Assembly (NCBI GenBank): GCA_016717005.1
Contig: JADJUF010000037.1
Coordinates: 930,001 to 994,000, forward strand
Direction of reading: 5' to 3'
Source: Myxococcales bacterium
GTDB lineage: Bacteria; Myxococcota_A; Polyangia; Haliangiales; Haliangiaceae
Length of the DNA: 64,000 bases
Shown: positions 38,411 through 49,826 of the stretch, one piece after another
Position numbering within the stretch: the stretch's first letter is position 1
Layout of the letters: every line of letters begins with the position of its first letter
Made by a program: the position numbers and the translations under genes
Notes under the pieces: generated by a model
What the model was told of the DNA's origin: nothing
Databases searched by the model: none
What the model saw: the letters and a program-made list of their open reading frames with translations, nothing else

Positions 38411-38916
38411 GGCAGGACCTCGAAGGACAGCCCGTTCGACGAGCGGCCGTCGACGGTGACGTACACGGTCGTCGGCCCGATCGCAACCTGCGACGGCACC
38501 ACGACCGCGATCGAGCCGGCCCGCCACGCCACCACCTCGGCCCGCACGATCGGCGGCGTCAGGCCGAAGTCGACCGCGCCCGACGGCAAGGGCTCACACG
38601 CGCCCGCGACCACGTCGACCGTGGGGCCGCACAGGTCAGCGCCCGTCAGCGTGATCGTGGCGCCGGCCCGGGCCGCGGCCGGCACGACCTCGGCCAGCGT
38701 CGGCCCATCGACCGGCGCGCACGCGGTCAGCGCCAGGCCGACCGCGACGAGGAGCCCGGGCGGCCTCAGGTGCGACCCGATCTGCGCGCGCCCCGCGGCG
38801 CGGTGAAGACCGAGCGACGGTGCGGCGGTCCGGACCGCACGACCGACCGAGGACGTCGCCGCGCCGATCTGCGCGCGCCCCGCGGCGCGGTGAAGACAGA
38901 GCGACGACGCCGGCAC
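38407..38916 (-). CDS. IPT/TIG-like lipoprotein with repeat-derived N-terminus
   Basis: A lipobox segment (LLVAVGLALTACAPVDG) sits at residues ~54-70, followed by one Ig-like IPT/TIG domain (LAEVVPAAARAGATITLTGA). The only ATG in frame, at 38916, adds ~47 residues containing two copies of LHRAAGRAQIG, encoded by the 38779/38868 direct repeats. No ATG or GTG lies next to the signal peptide. Either a rare start is used or the repeat has separated the original start from the gene. Surface lipoprotein inferred. Coupled to the Nudix gene by ATGA. Confidence 0.6.
   Translation of the reverse strand: MPASSLCLHRAAGRAQIGAATSSVGRAVRTAAPSLGLHRAAGRAQIGSHLRPPGLLVAVGLALTACAPVDGPTLAEVVPAAARAGATITLTGADLCGPTVDVVAGACEPLPSGAVDFGLTPPIVRAEVVAWRAGSIAVVVPSQVAIGPTTVYVTVDGRSSNGLSFEVLP
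38779..38909. repeat. Direct repeat (period 89 bp) upstream of the lipoprotein signal peptide
   Basis: gatctgcgcgcgccccgcgg and ~20 further bases occur at 38779-38820 and 38868-38909 with one or two mismatches. The pair lies between the transaldolase stop and the lipoprotein's signal peptide, and is translated twice in the lipoprotein reading frame. Confidence 0.85.
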
Positions 38917-38926
38917 CCCGCCGAGC

Positions 38927-39571
38927 CTACTGCGGGACCTTCTTCCAGTCTTCCAGGAACTTCGCGAGGCCGAGGTCGGTCAACGGGTGCTTCGCGAGCT
39001 GCAGCAGCACCGACAGCGGGCAGGTCGCGACGTGCGCGCCCATCCGCGCCGCCTGCTGCACGTGCATCGGGTGCCGGACCGAGGCCACCAGCACCTGGGT
39101 CTCGAAGCCGTAGTTCTCGTAGATCTCGAGGATCTCGCTGATGAGCTGCATGCCGTCGGTGGCGACGTCGTCGAGGCGCCCGACGAACGGCGACACGTAG
39201 GTCGCGCCGGCCTTGGCGGCCAGCAGCGCCTGGGTCGCGCTGAAGCACAGGGTCACGTTGGTCTTGATGCCCTCGTCGGCGCAGATCTTGGTGGCCTTCA
39301 GGCCCTCGGCGATGAGCGGGATCTTGACGACGATGTTGCTGCGCAGCGCGGCCAGCTCCCGGGCCTCGCGCATCATCTCGTCGCAGGTGGTCGAGACCAC
39401 CTCGGCCGAGACCGGACCCGCGACGACGTCGCAGATCTCGAGCAGGACGTCGCGGAACTTGCGCCCGGTGCGCGCGACCAGGGACGGGTTGGTGGTCACG
39501 CCGTCGACCAGCCCCATCGAGGCGGCTTCCTTGATCTCGCGGACGTCGGCGGTGTCGATGAAGAACTGCAC
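38927..39571 (-). CDS. tal: Transaldolase (small TalC/FSA-type)
   Basis: A GTG at 39571, after the ribosome binding site GGAGG, gives 214 residues beginning MQFFIDTADVREIKEAASMG. The Schiff-base lysine lies in NIVVKIPLI. Further motifs are VDGVTTNPSLVARTG near the N-terminus, KTNVTLCFSATQALLAAKAG and YVSPFVGRLDD. Small transaldolases of this class transfer dihydroxyacetone units in the non-oxidative pentose phosphate pathway; some act as fructose-6-phosphate aldolases, which cannot be excluded from length. Cytosolic. Confidence 0.93.
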   Translation of the reverse strand: MQFFIDTADVREIKEAASMGLVDGVTTNPSLVARTGRKFRDVLLEICDVVAGPVSAEVVSTTCDEMMREARELAALRSNIVVKIPLIAEGLKATKICADEGIKTNVTLCFSATQALLAAKAGATYVSPFVGRLDDVATDGMQLISEILEIYENYGFETQVLVASVRHPMHVQQAARMGAHVATCPLSVLLQLAKHPLTDLGLAKFLEDWKKVPQ

Positions 39572-39674
39572 GAGCGGCCTCCAGTTGCTTGCGCCAGCGG
39601 GCGCGGGGACGTAGCGTGGCTTCCGCGCGCACTCTACGCGCGGCGAGATCCGTCGGTCAACGGCGGCACCACCA

Positions 39675-40526
39675 ATGGCCAAGCACGTCATCGTCGGTTG
39701 CGCAGGACTCCCCACCGGCGTCAGCTGGTCACGCTACTTCCAGCGGCTCCCTTTCCTGGAGGTCAACTCCCTCCACATCGGGCCGGTGCGGGCCGCGGTG
39801 CAGAAGCGCTGGCGCCAGAGCGTGCCCCGCGACCGCGCGTTCGGCGTGGTCGCCCCGGCCCTCATCACCCACGAGCCCGGTCCACGCGGGTTCGGGCCCC
39901 GCGGCTGGCCGGTGCCCGCCGAGCGCCGGCTCGAGGTCGGCGGGTTTCGCCCGGGCGAGCTGCTCGAGCACGGGGTCACGGCGCTGGTCGAGGCCTGCAC
40001 GACCCTCGACGCGGCGGTCGCGGTGTTCCGCACCGGGCCCGAGTTCACGCCGTCGGCGACCAACCGCGATCGGATGCGCCACTTCTTCGACGCGATCCTG
40101 CCGGCCGCGCGCCTCGGCGACTGCCTGCGGGTGTGGCACCCGAGCGGGTTGTGGGATCCGCCGGTCGCCCACGCCTTCGCCCAGGAGCTTGGGATCGTGT
40201 GCGCGCTCGACCCGCTGACGTCGGACCCGACCGGCGAGTTCGCGCCGTTCTTCGCGTCGCTCGAAGGTGAGGATGCCTACTTCGTGGTCAGCGGTCTCGG
40301 CCGCGGCCGACGCCACATGGCCAGCGATCAGCTCGAGGACCTGGCGCTGGTCGCGCAGCGTTATCAGCGCGCGTGGATCGTCCTCGCGACCAACGAGCCG
40401 TTCGCAGACGCCATCCGGCTCGGCCGCGCGATCAGCGCGCTCGACCACGGCGACGACATCCCCGCCGAGGAGGACGACGCGTCGTCCTCGCCCGACGACG
40501 ACGGCCTGGAAGAAGAAGGCGAGTGA
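39675..40526 (+). CDS. DUF72 (YecE-like) family protein
   Basis: The ATG at 39675 gives 283 residues. The start VIVGCAGLPTGVSWSRYFQR, a central FGVVAPALITHE and FRTGPEFTPSATNRDRMRHF fit the TIM-barrel-like DUF72/YecE family, whose biochemical role is not established. The C-terminal ~30 residues are a highly acidic tail (EEDDASSSPDDDGLEEEGE), probably unstructured. Cytosolic. No clear ribosome binding site. Confidence 0.7.
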   Translation: MAKHVIVGCAGLPTGVSWSRYFQRLPFLEVNSLHIGPVRAAVQKRWRQSVPRDRAFGVVAPALITHEPGPRGFGPRGWPVPAERRLEVGGFRPGELLEHGVTALVEACTTLDAAVAVFRTGPEFTPSATNRDRMRHFFDAILPAARLGDCLRVWHPSGLWDPPVAHAFAQELGIVCALDPLTSDPTGEFAPFFASLEGEDAYFVVSGLGRGRRHMASDQLEDLALVAQRYQRAWIVLATNEPFADAIRLGRAISALDHGDDIPAEEDDASSSPDDDGLEEEGE

Positions 40527-40982
40527 CGCTGAGGGCGGCGGCGGGCAACTCGCCCGAGCTCCGACGCAGCGCCTGTGCGCGCAGCTCGGCCCGAGCTCGG
40601 CCCGAGCGCCGATCCGCGCACCGCGGTGCACCGGATCACCGACGCAGCGCCTGCGAACGCGCCGCGCCCCGCGTTCGGGACCGAGCCCGAGCAGCCTGGG
40701 TGCTCGCGGCCCGCGTGACCGAGCACGAGCCGGCCCGAGCCGCACACCCTTCGACCGGCCAGCAGCCTGGGTGCTCGCGCCGCGCCCCGCGTTCGGACCG
40801 AGCTCCGACGCAGCCTGGGTGCTCGCGCCGCGCCCCGCGTTCGGACCGAGCTCCGACGCAGCCTCGGTGATCGCGCCGCGCCCGCGTTCGACTCGAACGC
40901 TGACGTAGACGCTGCGCCCGAAATCCGACGCAGGGTCTGCGGTCCCACCACCCGCGAGTTGCGCCCCGTTGTGCCGTCTGCG
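40527..40982. repeat. 456-bp spacer with ~48-bp degenerate tandem repeats
   Basis: cagcctgggtgctcgcgccg and ~28 further bases start at 40763, 40811 and 40859 (48-bp period); a more diverged copy lies at ~40690. The bases before that repeat cgacgcagcgcctg at ~40563 and ~40640. No gene supported. Confidence 0.75.
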
Positions 40983-41153
40983 CTACAAGAAATACGTCGC
41001 GCGCGGCACGGGCAGCTCGCCGGCCATCTTCACTGGCTCGGGACGCAGCGGTTCGGTCGCCCGCGGTGCGGACGACTGAGCGGTCTTCTTGCTGGTGGGC
41101 TTCTCGGAGCCCTTGCGCTGTGCGGGTCGCGCAGATGCCTGATTACGCGCCAT
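40983..41153 (-). CDS. Small basic protein (56 aa)
   Basis: The ATG at 41153 follows AGGGGG by about 5 bases. Translation gives MARNQASARPAQRKGSEKPT, then SKKTAQSSAPRATEPLRPEP and a short hydrophobic end. It is rich in Ala, Lys, Arg and Pro, with no membrane segment, and resembles a disordered basic nucleic-acid-binding peptide. It has its own promoter (41182-41210) with an inverted repeat just past the -10, and is divergent from pepA. No family recognised. Confidence 0.6.
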   Translation of the reverse strand: MARNQASARPAQRKGSEKPTSKKTAQSSAPRATEPLRPEPVKMAGELPVPRATYFL

Positions 41154-41163
41154 AATTCCCCCT

Positions 41164-41180
41164 GGGTCTTGAACAGACCC
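41164..41180. promoter_or_regulatory. Operator-like inverted repeat in the divergent spacer
   Basis: GGGTCTtgaacAGACCC is a perfect 6-bp inverted repeat with a 5-bp centre. It covers the predicted transcription start of the 56-residue protein gene and so could be a repressor site or a 5' hairpin. Confidence 0.45.
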
Positions 41181-41181
41181 G

Positions 41182-41210
41182 AGGTTACGAAGGCGCTACT
41201 CCCGAGTCAA
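41182..41210 (-). promoter_or_regulatory. Sigma70-type promoter of the 56-aa protein gene
   Basis: On the minus strand TTGACT (complement of 41205-41210) and TAACCT (complement of 41182-41187) are separated by exactly 17 bp. Initiation near 41175 would leave a ~22-base leader with a good ribosome binding site. Confidence 0.5.
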
Positions 41211-41227
41211 TCGACCGATTCCTTTCC

Positions 41228-41256
41228 TTTACTTCGAAGCGGCCGAGCCCTAGAAA
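41228..41256 (+). promoter_or_regulatory. Sigma70-type promoter of pepA
   Basis: TTTACT (41228-41233), a 17-bp spacer and TAGAAA (41251-41256) precede pepA. Initiation near 41263 leaves a ~26-base leader containing GGGGA. Confidence 0.5.
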
Positions 41257-41288
41257 TGTTCAACCCTGCTGCTTGGGGACGGTAACCC

Positions 41289-42800
<1,512 letters not shown>

Positions 42801-42847
42801 CCTATTGAAATTAGGTTTGTTTCTGCGTTGACTCGGCGCCCGGAAGA

Positions 42848-42876
42848 TTGACTCGAAGGGTCTGCCCTGCTAGAAT
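42848..42876 (+). promoter_or_regulatory. Strong sigma70-type promoter of the carD-like gene
   Basis: TTGACT (42848-42853) and TAGAAT (42871-42876) are separated by exactly 17 bp. Initiation near 42883 gives a ~28-base leader ending in GAGG before the TTG start. Confidence 0.7.
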
Positions 42877-42910
42877 CACTCGCGTACGGATCGGTGACCC
42901 GAGGTCTACT

Positions 42911-43411
42911 TTGAAGCAACAGTTTCAGGTTGGAGACAAGGCGGTCTACCCGGTCCACGGTGTGGCCGAGGTCGTGGCGTTTGAAAAGCGCGACATCGGC
43001 GGTGCCCAGACGAGCGTCTACATCCTCAAGATCCTTGAGACAGGCCTCAAGATCATGGTGCCAGAGGCCAACGCCGGCGCCGTGGGCCTCCGCGAGCTCA
43101 TCGCGTCCAAGCAGGTCAAAGAGGTCTACGCGATCTTGAAGTCACGGGACGTGCCGCGCGACACCCAGACGTGGAACCGCCGGTACCGCGAGTACATGGA
43201 AAAGATCAAGACCGGCAGCGTGTTCGAGATCGCCGAGGTGCTGCGCGATCTGTGCGTGCTCCGGGCGACCAAGGACCTGTCGTTCGGCGAGCGCCGGATG
43301 CTCGAGACCGCCCGTTCGCTCCTGGTGAAGGAGATCGCGATCGCCAAGGGCTCGCCCGAGGACAAGGTCGCGGCAGAGGTCGACGCGTTGTTCTCGAAGG
43401 CCGCCGCGTAG
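42911..43411 (+). CDS. CarD-family transcriptional regulator
   Basis: A TTG at 42911, after GAGG, gives MKQQFQVGDKAVYPVHGVAE and 166 residues. The N-terminal CarD/TRCF-like RNA-polymerase-interacting domain (~1-70) begins with the family's FQVGDKAVYPVHGVAEV. An all-helical DNA-binding domain follows (~75-160), with the conserved Trp motif TWNRRYREYMEKIKTGSVFE and LSFGERRMLETARSLLVKEI. CdnL/CarD proteins bind the polymerase beta subunit and stabilise open complexes at rRNA and growth promoters. It lacks the acidic/HMGA tail of Myxococcus CarD proper, so it is CdnL-like. The start is chosen from the promoter at 42848. Confidence 0.88.
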   Translation: MKQQFQVGDKAVYPVHGVAEVVAFEKRDIGGAQTSVYILKILETGLKIMVPEANAGAVGLRELIASKQVKEVYAILKSRDVPRDTQTWNRRYREYMEKIKTGSVFEIAEVLRDLCVLRATKDLSFGERRMLETARSLLVKEIAIAKGSPEDKVAAEVDALFSKAAA

Positions 43412-43539
43412 CCCGCGGTCGCCTGCGACGACCTGTCACCGAGTCCTGCCGCCGCGCATCAGCGTGTCGGCGGCCAGCGCGTCACGCCCGACGGACGCGT
43501 GCGGCGCCGCCGCGCGTCACCATGACGATCGGCCGATCT

Positions 43540-44030
43540 TCAAGAAGCTGGGCGACGCCTGCCGAGCAGCGGCAGGCGCAGGCGGAGCCCGAGCCAGACG
43601 ACGCCGAAGCCGACGAGGTCGCTGGGCGCCGCGTCACGCCCAGCCGAGCAGCGGCAGGCGCAAGCGGAGCCCGAGCCAGACGACGCCGAAGCCGACGAGG
43701 TCGCTGGGCGCCGCGTCACGCCCAGCCGAGCAGCGGCAGGCGCAAGCGGAGCCGAGCCAGACGACGCCGAAGCCGACGAGGTCGCTGGGCGCCGCGTCAC
43801 GCCCAGCCGAGCAGCGGCAGGCGCAGGCGGTGCCCGAGCCAGACGACGCCGAAGCCGACGAGGTCGCTGGGCGCCGCGTCACGCCCAGCCGAGCAGCGGC
43901 AGGCGCAGGCGGTACCCGAGCCAGACGACGCCGAAGCCGACGAGGTCGCTGGGCGCCGCGTCACGCCCAGCCGAGCAGCGGCAGGCGCAAGCGGAGCCCG
44001 AGCCAGACGACGCCGAAGCCGACGAGGTCG
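43540..44030 (-). repeat. 82-bp tandem array (about six units) of the transporter gene 3' end
   Basis: Starting from the stop of the DASS transporter, its last ~23 codons plus ~13 bp of spacer are repeated with an 82-bp period. The marker gctgggcgccgcgtcacgcc begins at about 43621, 43703, 43784, 43866 and 43948. One unit has a 1-bp deletion. Each unit still encodes DLVGFGVVWLG and its stop. Confidence 0.92.
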
Positions 44031-45415
44031 AAGACGATCCCGGTCCGCATCATCTGGCCGATCGTCACCCGACCGCTGCCGTAGGCCAGGGCGTTGGGCG
44101 CGGTCGAGATCGGCATCATGAAGCCGAACGACGCGCCGATGGTCGCGCCCAGCACCGCGGGCACAGGCGAAGTACCGGTGGCGTCCGCGAGCCCGATCGC
44201 CAGCGGCGCCATCAAGGTCGCGGTCGCGGTGTTGCTGGTGGCCTCCGACAGCGCGATCGACACGGCGATGCACATCGCCACGACCACCCAGGTCGACTCG
44301 GCCCCGGTCCACGCCACCAGCGTGCGGCCCCAGGCGTTCGTCAGGCCGGTGGTGCGGGCCAGCTCGCCGAGCAGGATGCCTCCGCCGAACAGCAGAATGA
44401 CGCCCCAGTCGATCCGGGTGGCCTCGGCCCAGGTCAACGCCGGCCGCCGGACCGGTCCGGCGCCGCCGGGCAGCACGAACAGCGACACGCCCGCGAGCAG
44501 CGCGACCACCTCCTCGGTGAGGTGGCCCTTGATCCAGTGCGCGGCGGCGCTGCCCGGCGCGACCAAGGCGAGCGTGCTCGGCGCGAGCCAGCCCGCCAGC
44601 GCCAGCGCCAGCGCCACCGCGATCGAGATCTCGCCCCGGCGCCACCGGGGCTGCGCCGCGTGGGTCAGCTCCATCGTCTCGTCACGCAGGCGGAACAGCC
44701 CGAACAGCACGAGCCACATCGCCACCAGCATCGCGGCGCCGATCGGCAGGCCGATCGCCAGCCACTGGCCGAAGCCGATCTCGACCCCGGCGGTGCGGAG
44801 CTGGCCGATGCCGATCAGGTTCGGCGGCGTGCCGACCGGCGTCGCCAGCCCGCCCATCGACGCGGCCCAGGCGATCGCCAGCACCATCGCGGCCTGGTAG
44901 CGCCGCGAGGCCTTGGCGCTGGCGGCCAGCGCGACTGGCAAGAGGATCGCGGTCGCCGCCGAGTTCGACATGATCGCCGAGAGCCCGAACGCCGCCGCCG
45001 ACAGCGCCACCAGCAGCGACCGCGGCCCGCGCGCCAGGCGGCTCGCCGTCGCGGCCGCGCGGTCGCCGAGCCCGTTGACCTTCATCGCCTCGGCCACGAA
45101 GAACGCGCCGACGAACAGGAACAGCAGCGGCGAGCCGAACGCCGCGAACGCGACCTTGGGCGGCGCCAGGTCGAACACCACCGCCAGCGCCGCCACCACC
45201 AGCGCCACCGCCGCCGCCGGCAGCGCCTCGGTCAACCACCACGCCACCGCCAGGGTCATCAACCCGGTCAGCCCGGGCGCGGGGCCGTGGCGATCGAGCA
45301 GCGCGACGAGGCCGGCCGCGAGCGGGCCGACCACCAGGCCGACCTGGCGCTTGCGGCGCTCGAACCGGGCCCCCGGGACGTCATCAGCGAGGGGCTCGGT
45401 CAGCTCGTCGGTCAC
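43961..45415 (-). CDS. SLC13/DASS-family sodium/anion symporter
   Basis: The 484-residue protein has about 11-12 hydrophobic segments. Both SNT substrate/Na+ motifs typical of the divalent-anion:Na+ symporter family are present: MSNSAATAILLP and EATSNTATATLM. The re-entrant GTPPNLIGIG and STAPNALAYG motifs lie beside them. It likely imports dicarboxylates or sulfate at the inner membrane; the exact anion cannot be told. Start MTDELTEPLADDVPGARFER at 45415. Its end is tandemly amplified downstream (43540-43960). Confidence 0.88.
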   Translation of the reverse strand: MTDELTEPLADDVPGARFERRKRQVGLVVGPLAAGLVALLDRHGPAPGLTGLMTLAVAWWLTEALPAAAVALVVAALAVVFDLAPPKVAFAAFGSPLLFLFVGAFFVAEAMKVNGLGDRAAATASRLARGPRSLLVALSAAAFGLSAIMSNSAATAILLPVALAASAKASRRYQAAMVLAIAWAASMGGLATPVGTPPNLIGIGQLRTAGVEIGFGQWLAIGLPIGAAMLVAMWLVLFGLFRLRDETMELTHAAQPRWRRGEISIAVALALALAGWLAPSTLALVAPGSAAAHWIKGHLTEEVVALLAGVSLFVLPGGAGPVRRPALTWAEATRIDWGVILLFGGGILLGELARTTGLTNAWGRTLVAWTGAESTWVVVAMCIAVSIALSEATSNTATATLMAPLAIGLADATGTSPVPAVLGATIGASFGFMMPISTAPNALAYGSGRVTIGQMMRTGIVFDLVGFGVVWLGLRLRLPLLGWA

Positions 45416-45582
45416 CGCGCGACGCTACCGCATCGATCCGCGGGGCGGCCAGATCGGAGCCGTGTGGCAATGCCGTGCCGCGCGTCCAGGGGACGGCGGC
45501 GTCCGCATCGGGGATTCGGGCGGCGCGCACGCCGTGGACCGGCGACCGCGCGGCGACGGCGGCCGCGCGGTCGAACGGGTTC

Positions 45583-46254
45583 CTAGGCGGTGTGCGCGCG
45601 CAGGAAGTCGATCGTGCGATCCCAGGCGACCCGGGCGTCCTCGGCGCTGTAGACCTCGGGCCGCTGCTCGTTCATGAACGCGTGGTCGGCGTCGTAGACG
45701 TTCAGGTCCATGCGCTTGCCGAGCGCCGCGAGGGTCTCCTGGATCTTCTCGGCCGCGGCCGGCGTGACCCAGCCGTCGCGGGAGGCGACGTGCGCGAGGA
45801 TCGGCACGTCGACCTGGCTCCAGTCGGGGGCCGGCGGGATGCCGTAGAACGGCACCGCGGCCGACAGCCCGCGCACGAAGCACGCGGCCGCGAACGCGTA
45901 GGCGCCACCCATGCAGAAGCCCGTGATCGCGACCTTGCCGGTCGAGCGCGGGTGGTCGTGCAGGTACGCGACCGCGCCGCGGAGATCCGCGAGGCTGCGC
46001 TCCCGCGGCAGCTCGGTCATCAGGCGCTGGGCCTCGGCTGGATCGCGGCTGACGGTGCCCCGGTACAGATCGACCGCGAGCGCGACGAACCCGGCCTCGG
46101 CCAGGCGCTCGGCGGTGCGCTCGATCTGATCGGTGAGGCCCCACCACTCGTGGACCACGATCACCGCGGGCGCGCGCGCGGCGTCGGCGGGGACGGCCAG
46201 GGCGCCTGAGGCGGTCTCGCCAGTGGCGGACGGGAAGGTGACTCTCTCGATCAT
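45583..46254 (-). CDS. Dienelactone hydrolase-family alpha/beta hydrolase
   Basis: Start MIERVTFPSATGETASGALA at 46254 after GAGGAG, 223 residues. The oxyanion motif VVHEWWGLTDQI, the nucleophile GFCMGGAYAF (Cys, as in DLH), an Asp near VASRDGWVTPA and the catalytic His in YDADHAFMNE are all present. The enzyme hydrolyses dienelactone or similar esters in the cytoplasm; the true substrate is unknown. It is divergent from argH across 43 bp. Confidence 0.9.
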   Translation of the reverse strand: MIERVTFPSATGETASGALAVPADAARAPAVIVVHEWWGLTDQIERTAERLAEAGFVALAVDLYRGTVSRDPAEAQRLMTELPRERSLADLRGAVAYLHDHPRSTGKVAITGFCMGGAYAFAAACFVRGLSAAVPFYGIPPAPDWSQVDVPILAHVASRDGWVTPAAAEKIQETLAALGKRMDLNVYDADHAFMNEQRPEVYSAEDARVAWDRTIDFLRAHTA

Positions 46255-46284
46255 CTGTGGCTCCTCGATCGGTGGGGCCGTGTT

Positions 46285-46290
46285 TATACT
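46285..46290 (+). promoter_or_regulatory. -10 box of argH (leaderless)
   Basis: TATACT lies 7 bases before the argH ATG at 46298, the same spacing as TATAAT to the ATG at 13089. Initiation at or next to the ATG is predicted. No clear -35 is visible. Confidence 0.45.
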
Positions 46291-46297
46291 GCGCGCC

Positions 46298-47685
46298 ATG
46301 AGCGGTACCAAGGGCGCGCGCAGCCGTCGGTTCGAGGGCGGCCTGGCCGACGCGGCCCAGGCGATGAACGCCTCGGTCGACTTCGACCAGCGGCTCCTGC
46401 CCCACGACGTCGCCGGCTCGACCGCCCACGCGCGCATGCTGGCCGCGGTCGGCGTCCTGACCGAGGCCGACGCCGACGCGATCGCCACCGGCCTGGCCAC
46501 GGTGCGCGACCAGCTCGCGTCGGGCGCGGTCCCGTGGGACCCGGCCCTCGAGGACGTGCACATGAACGTCGAGGCCCGGCTGATCGACGCGATCGGCGAC
46601 GCCGGCCGGCGCCTCCACACCGGCCGCAGCCGCAACGATCAGGTCGCGCTCGATCTGCGGCTGTACGCCCGGGCCGCGGTCGCCGACCTCGACGCGCGCT
46701 GCCTTCGGCTGCAGCGCGCGCTGGTGGCCCAGGCCGAGCGCCACCTCGACACGCTCATGCCCGGCTACACCCACCTCCAGCGGGCCCAGCCGATCCGCGC
46801 GGCCCACCACTTCCTCGCGTACGTCGAGATGATGGCCCGCGATCGCGCGCGCCTGGCCGACGCCGGGGGCCGGGCCGCGGTGTCGCCGCTGGGCTCGGGC
46901 GCGCTGGCCGCGACCACGTTCCCGATCGATCGCGAGGCGGTGGCGCGGGCGCTCGGGCTGCCGGCGATCACCCGCAACAGCCTCGACGCCGTCGGCGATC
47001 GCGACTTCGCGATCGAGCTGGTCGCGGCGTGCGCGCTGATCGGCGTGCACCTGTCGCGGCTGGGCGAGGAGCTGGTCCTGTGGACCTCGCAGGAGTTCGG
47101 GTTCGCGCGCCTGTCGGACGCGTGGTGCTCGGGCAGCTCGCTGATGCCGCAGAAGAAGAACCCCGACCTCGCCGAGCTGCTGCGCGCCAAGGTCGGCCGC
47201 GTGATCGGCGCGTGGGTCACGCTGATGACGGTGGTCAAGGGCCTGCCGCTGGCCTACAACAAGGACCTGCAAGAGACCCAGGAGCCGCTCTACGACGCGG
47301 TCGAGACCACGACCGCCGTGCTCGAGGTCGCCGCCGGCATGATCGAGTCGCTCGAGCTCGACGTCGCGGTGCTGCGGGCCGCGGTCGATCGCGGCTACCT
47401 GGTGGCGACCGAGCTGGCCGACTACCTGGTCTGGAAGGGCGCCGCGTTCCGCGACGCCCATGACATCGCCGGCGGCCTGGTGCGCACCGCGGTCGCGGCC
47501 GGCCGCGAGCTGGCCGAGCTGTCGCTGGCCGAGCTGCGCGCGGCCGACCCGCGCTTCGACGCCGACGTCTCCGACTGGCTCGACCCGGCGCGCGCGATCG
47601 ATCGCCGCGACGTCGTGGGCGGCCCGGCCCGGACCCGCATCGCATCCGAGATCGCACGGCTCCGAGCCGCGCTGGGAGCCCAACC

Positions 47686-47689
<4 letters not shown>
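46298..47689 (+). CDS. argH: Argininosuccinate lyase
   Basis: The 463-residue enzyme cleaves argininosuccinate to arginine and fumarate. Signature GSSLMPQKKNPD is intact, with the catalytic Ser loop. HTGRSRNDQVALDLRLY and TLMPGYTHLQRAQPI are also typical. Start ATG 46298 (MSGTKGARSRRFEGG) lies 7 bases after TATACT, which suggests leaderless translation. It is the first gene of argH-lysA-tlyA; its stop overlaps the lysA GTG. Confidence 0.96.
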
Positions 47690-48953
<1,264 letters not shown>

Positions 48954-48957
<4 letters not shown>

Positions 48958-49700
48958 GCGTCGCCAAGGACCGCCTCGACAACCTGCTGGTCGCGCGCGG
49001 CCTGGCGCCGAGCCGGGCCCGGGCCCAGGCGATCATCCTGGCCGGCAAGGTCGAGGTCGGCGGCGTCGCCGCGCGCAAGTCCGGCGATCGCTACCCGGTC
49101 GACGCGGCGATCGTGCTGCGCGAGGACGATCACCCGTACGTGTCGCGGGGCGCGCTCAAGCTGGTCAAGGGCCTCGACGCGTTCGGGATCGATCCGCGCG
49201 ACCGGGTCGCGCTCGACATCGGCGCGTCGACCGGCGGCTTCACGGACGTGCTCTTGCGGCGCGGCGCGGCGCGGGTCTACGCGATCGACGTCGGCTACGG
49301 CCAGCTCGCATGGTCGCTGCGCAACGATCCGCGGGTGGTCGTGCTCGAGCGCGTCAACGTGCGCGAGCTCGAGGTCGAGCGCGTGCCCGAGCCGGGCGAC
49401 CTGGCGGTGATCGACGTGTCGTTCATCTCGCTGACGCTGGTGCTGCCGCGGGTGGTCGAGCTCCTGCGACCGCCGCCGGGCAAGCCGATCGTCGCGCTGG
49501 TCAAGCCGCAGTTCGAGGTCGGGCGCGAGCTGGTCGGCAAGGGCGGCGTGGTGCGCGACCCCGAGGCGCGCGCGGGCGCGATCGCCAAGGTGGCCGACTG
49601 GGCCCGGGCCCGCGGGTTCGACGTCGGCGAGGCGGTCGAGTCGCCGATCACCGGCCCGGCCGGCAACGTCGAGTACCTGCTGCTGCTGCGGACCCCGTAA
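48954..49700 (+). CDS. tlyA: TlyA-family rRNA 2'-O-methyltransferase
   Basis: The GTG at 48954 gives 248 residues. An N-terminal S4 RNA-binding domain (~3-62: RLDNLLVARGLAPSRARAQA) is followed by an RrmJ/FtsJ-type SAM methyltransferase domain (DIGASTGGFTDVLLRRGA, YAIDVGYGQLAW, VIDVSFISLTLVLP, LVKPQFEVGRE). Family members methylate 16S and 23S rRNA; hemolysin is a historical name. It is the third gene of the translationally coupled argH-lysA-tlyA operon. Confidence 0.92.
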
Positions 49701-49826
49701 GGGCGCGCGGCGCGGCGGCATCCGGAGGCCGGGGTCGGCCGGCCACCTCGTGGCGCGCCGGCTTCTGGAGGCCGGGGTCGGCCGGCCACCTCGCGGCGCG
49801 CCGGCTGCCGCAGGTCGCGAGGTTGA
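49700..49826. repeat. ~43-bp tandem repeat between convergent genes
   Basis: ggaggccggggtcggccggc and ~23 further bases occur at 49724 and 49767 with a third partial copy, filling the spacer between the tlyA stop and the thioesterase stop. Confidence 0.8.
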
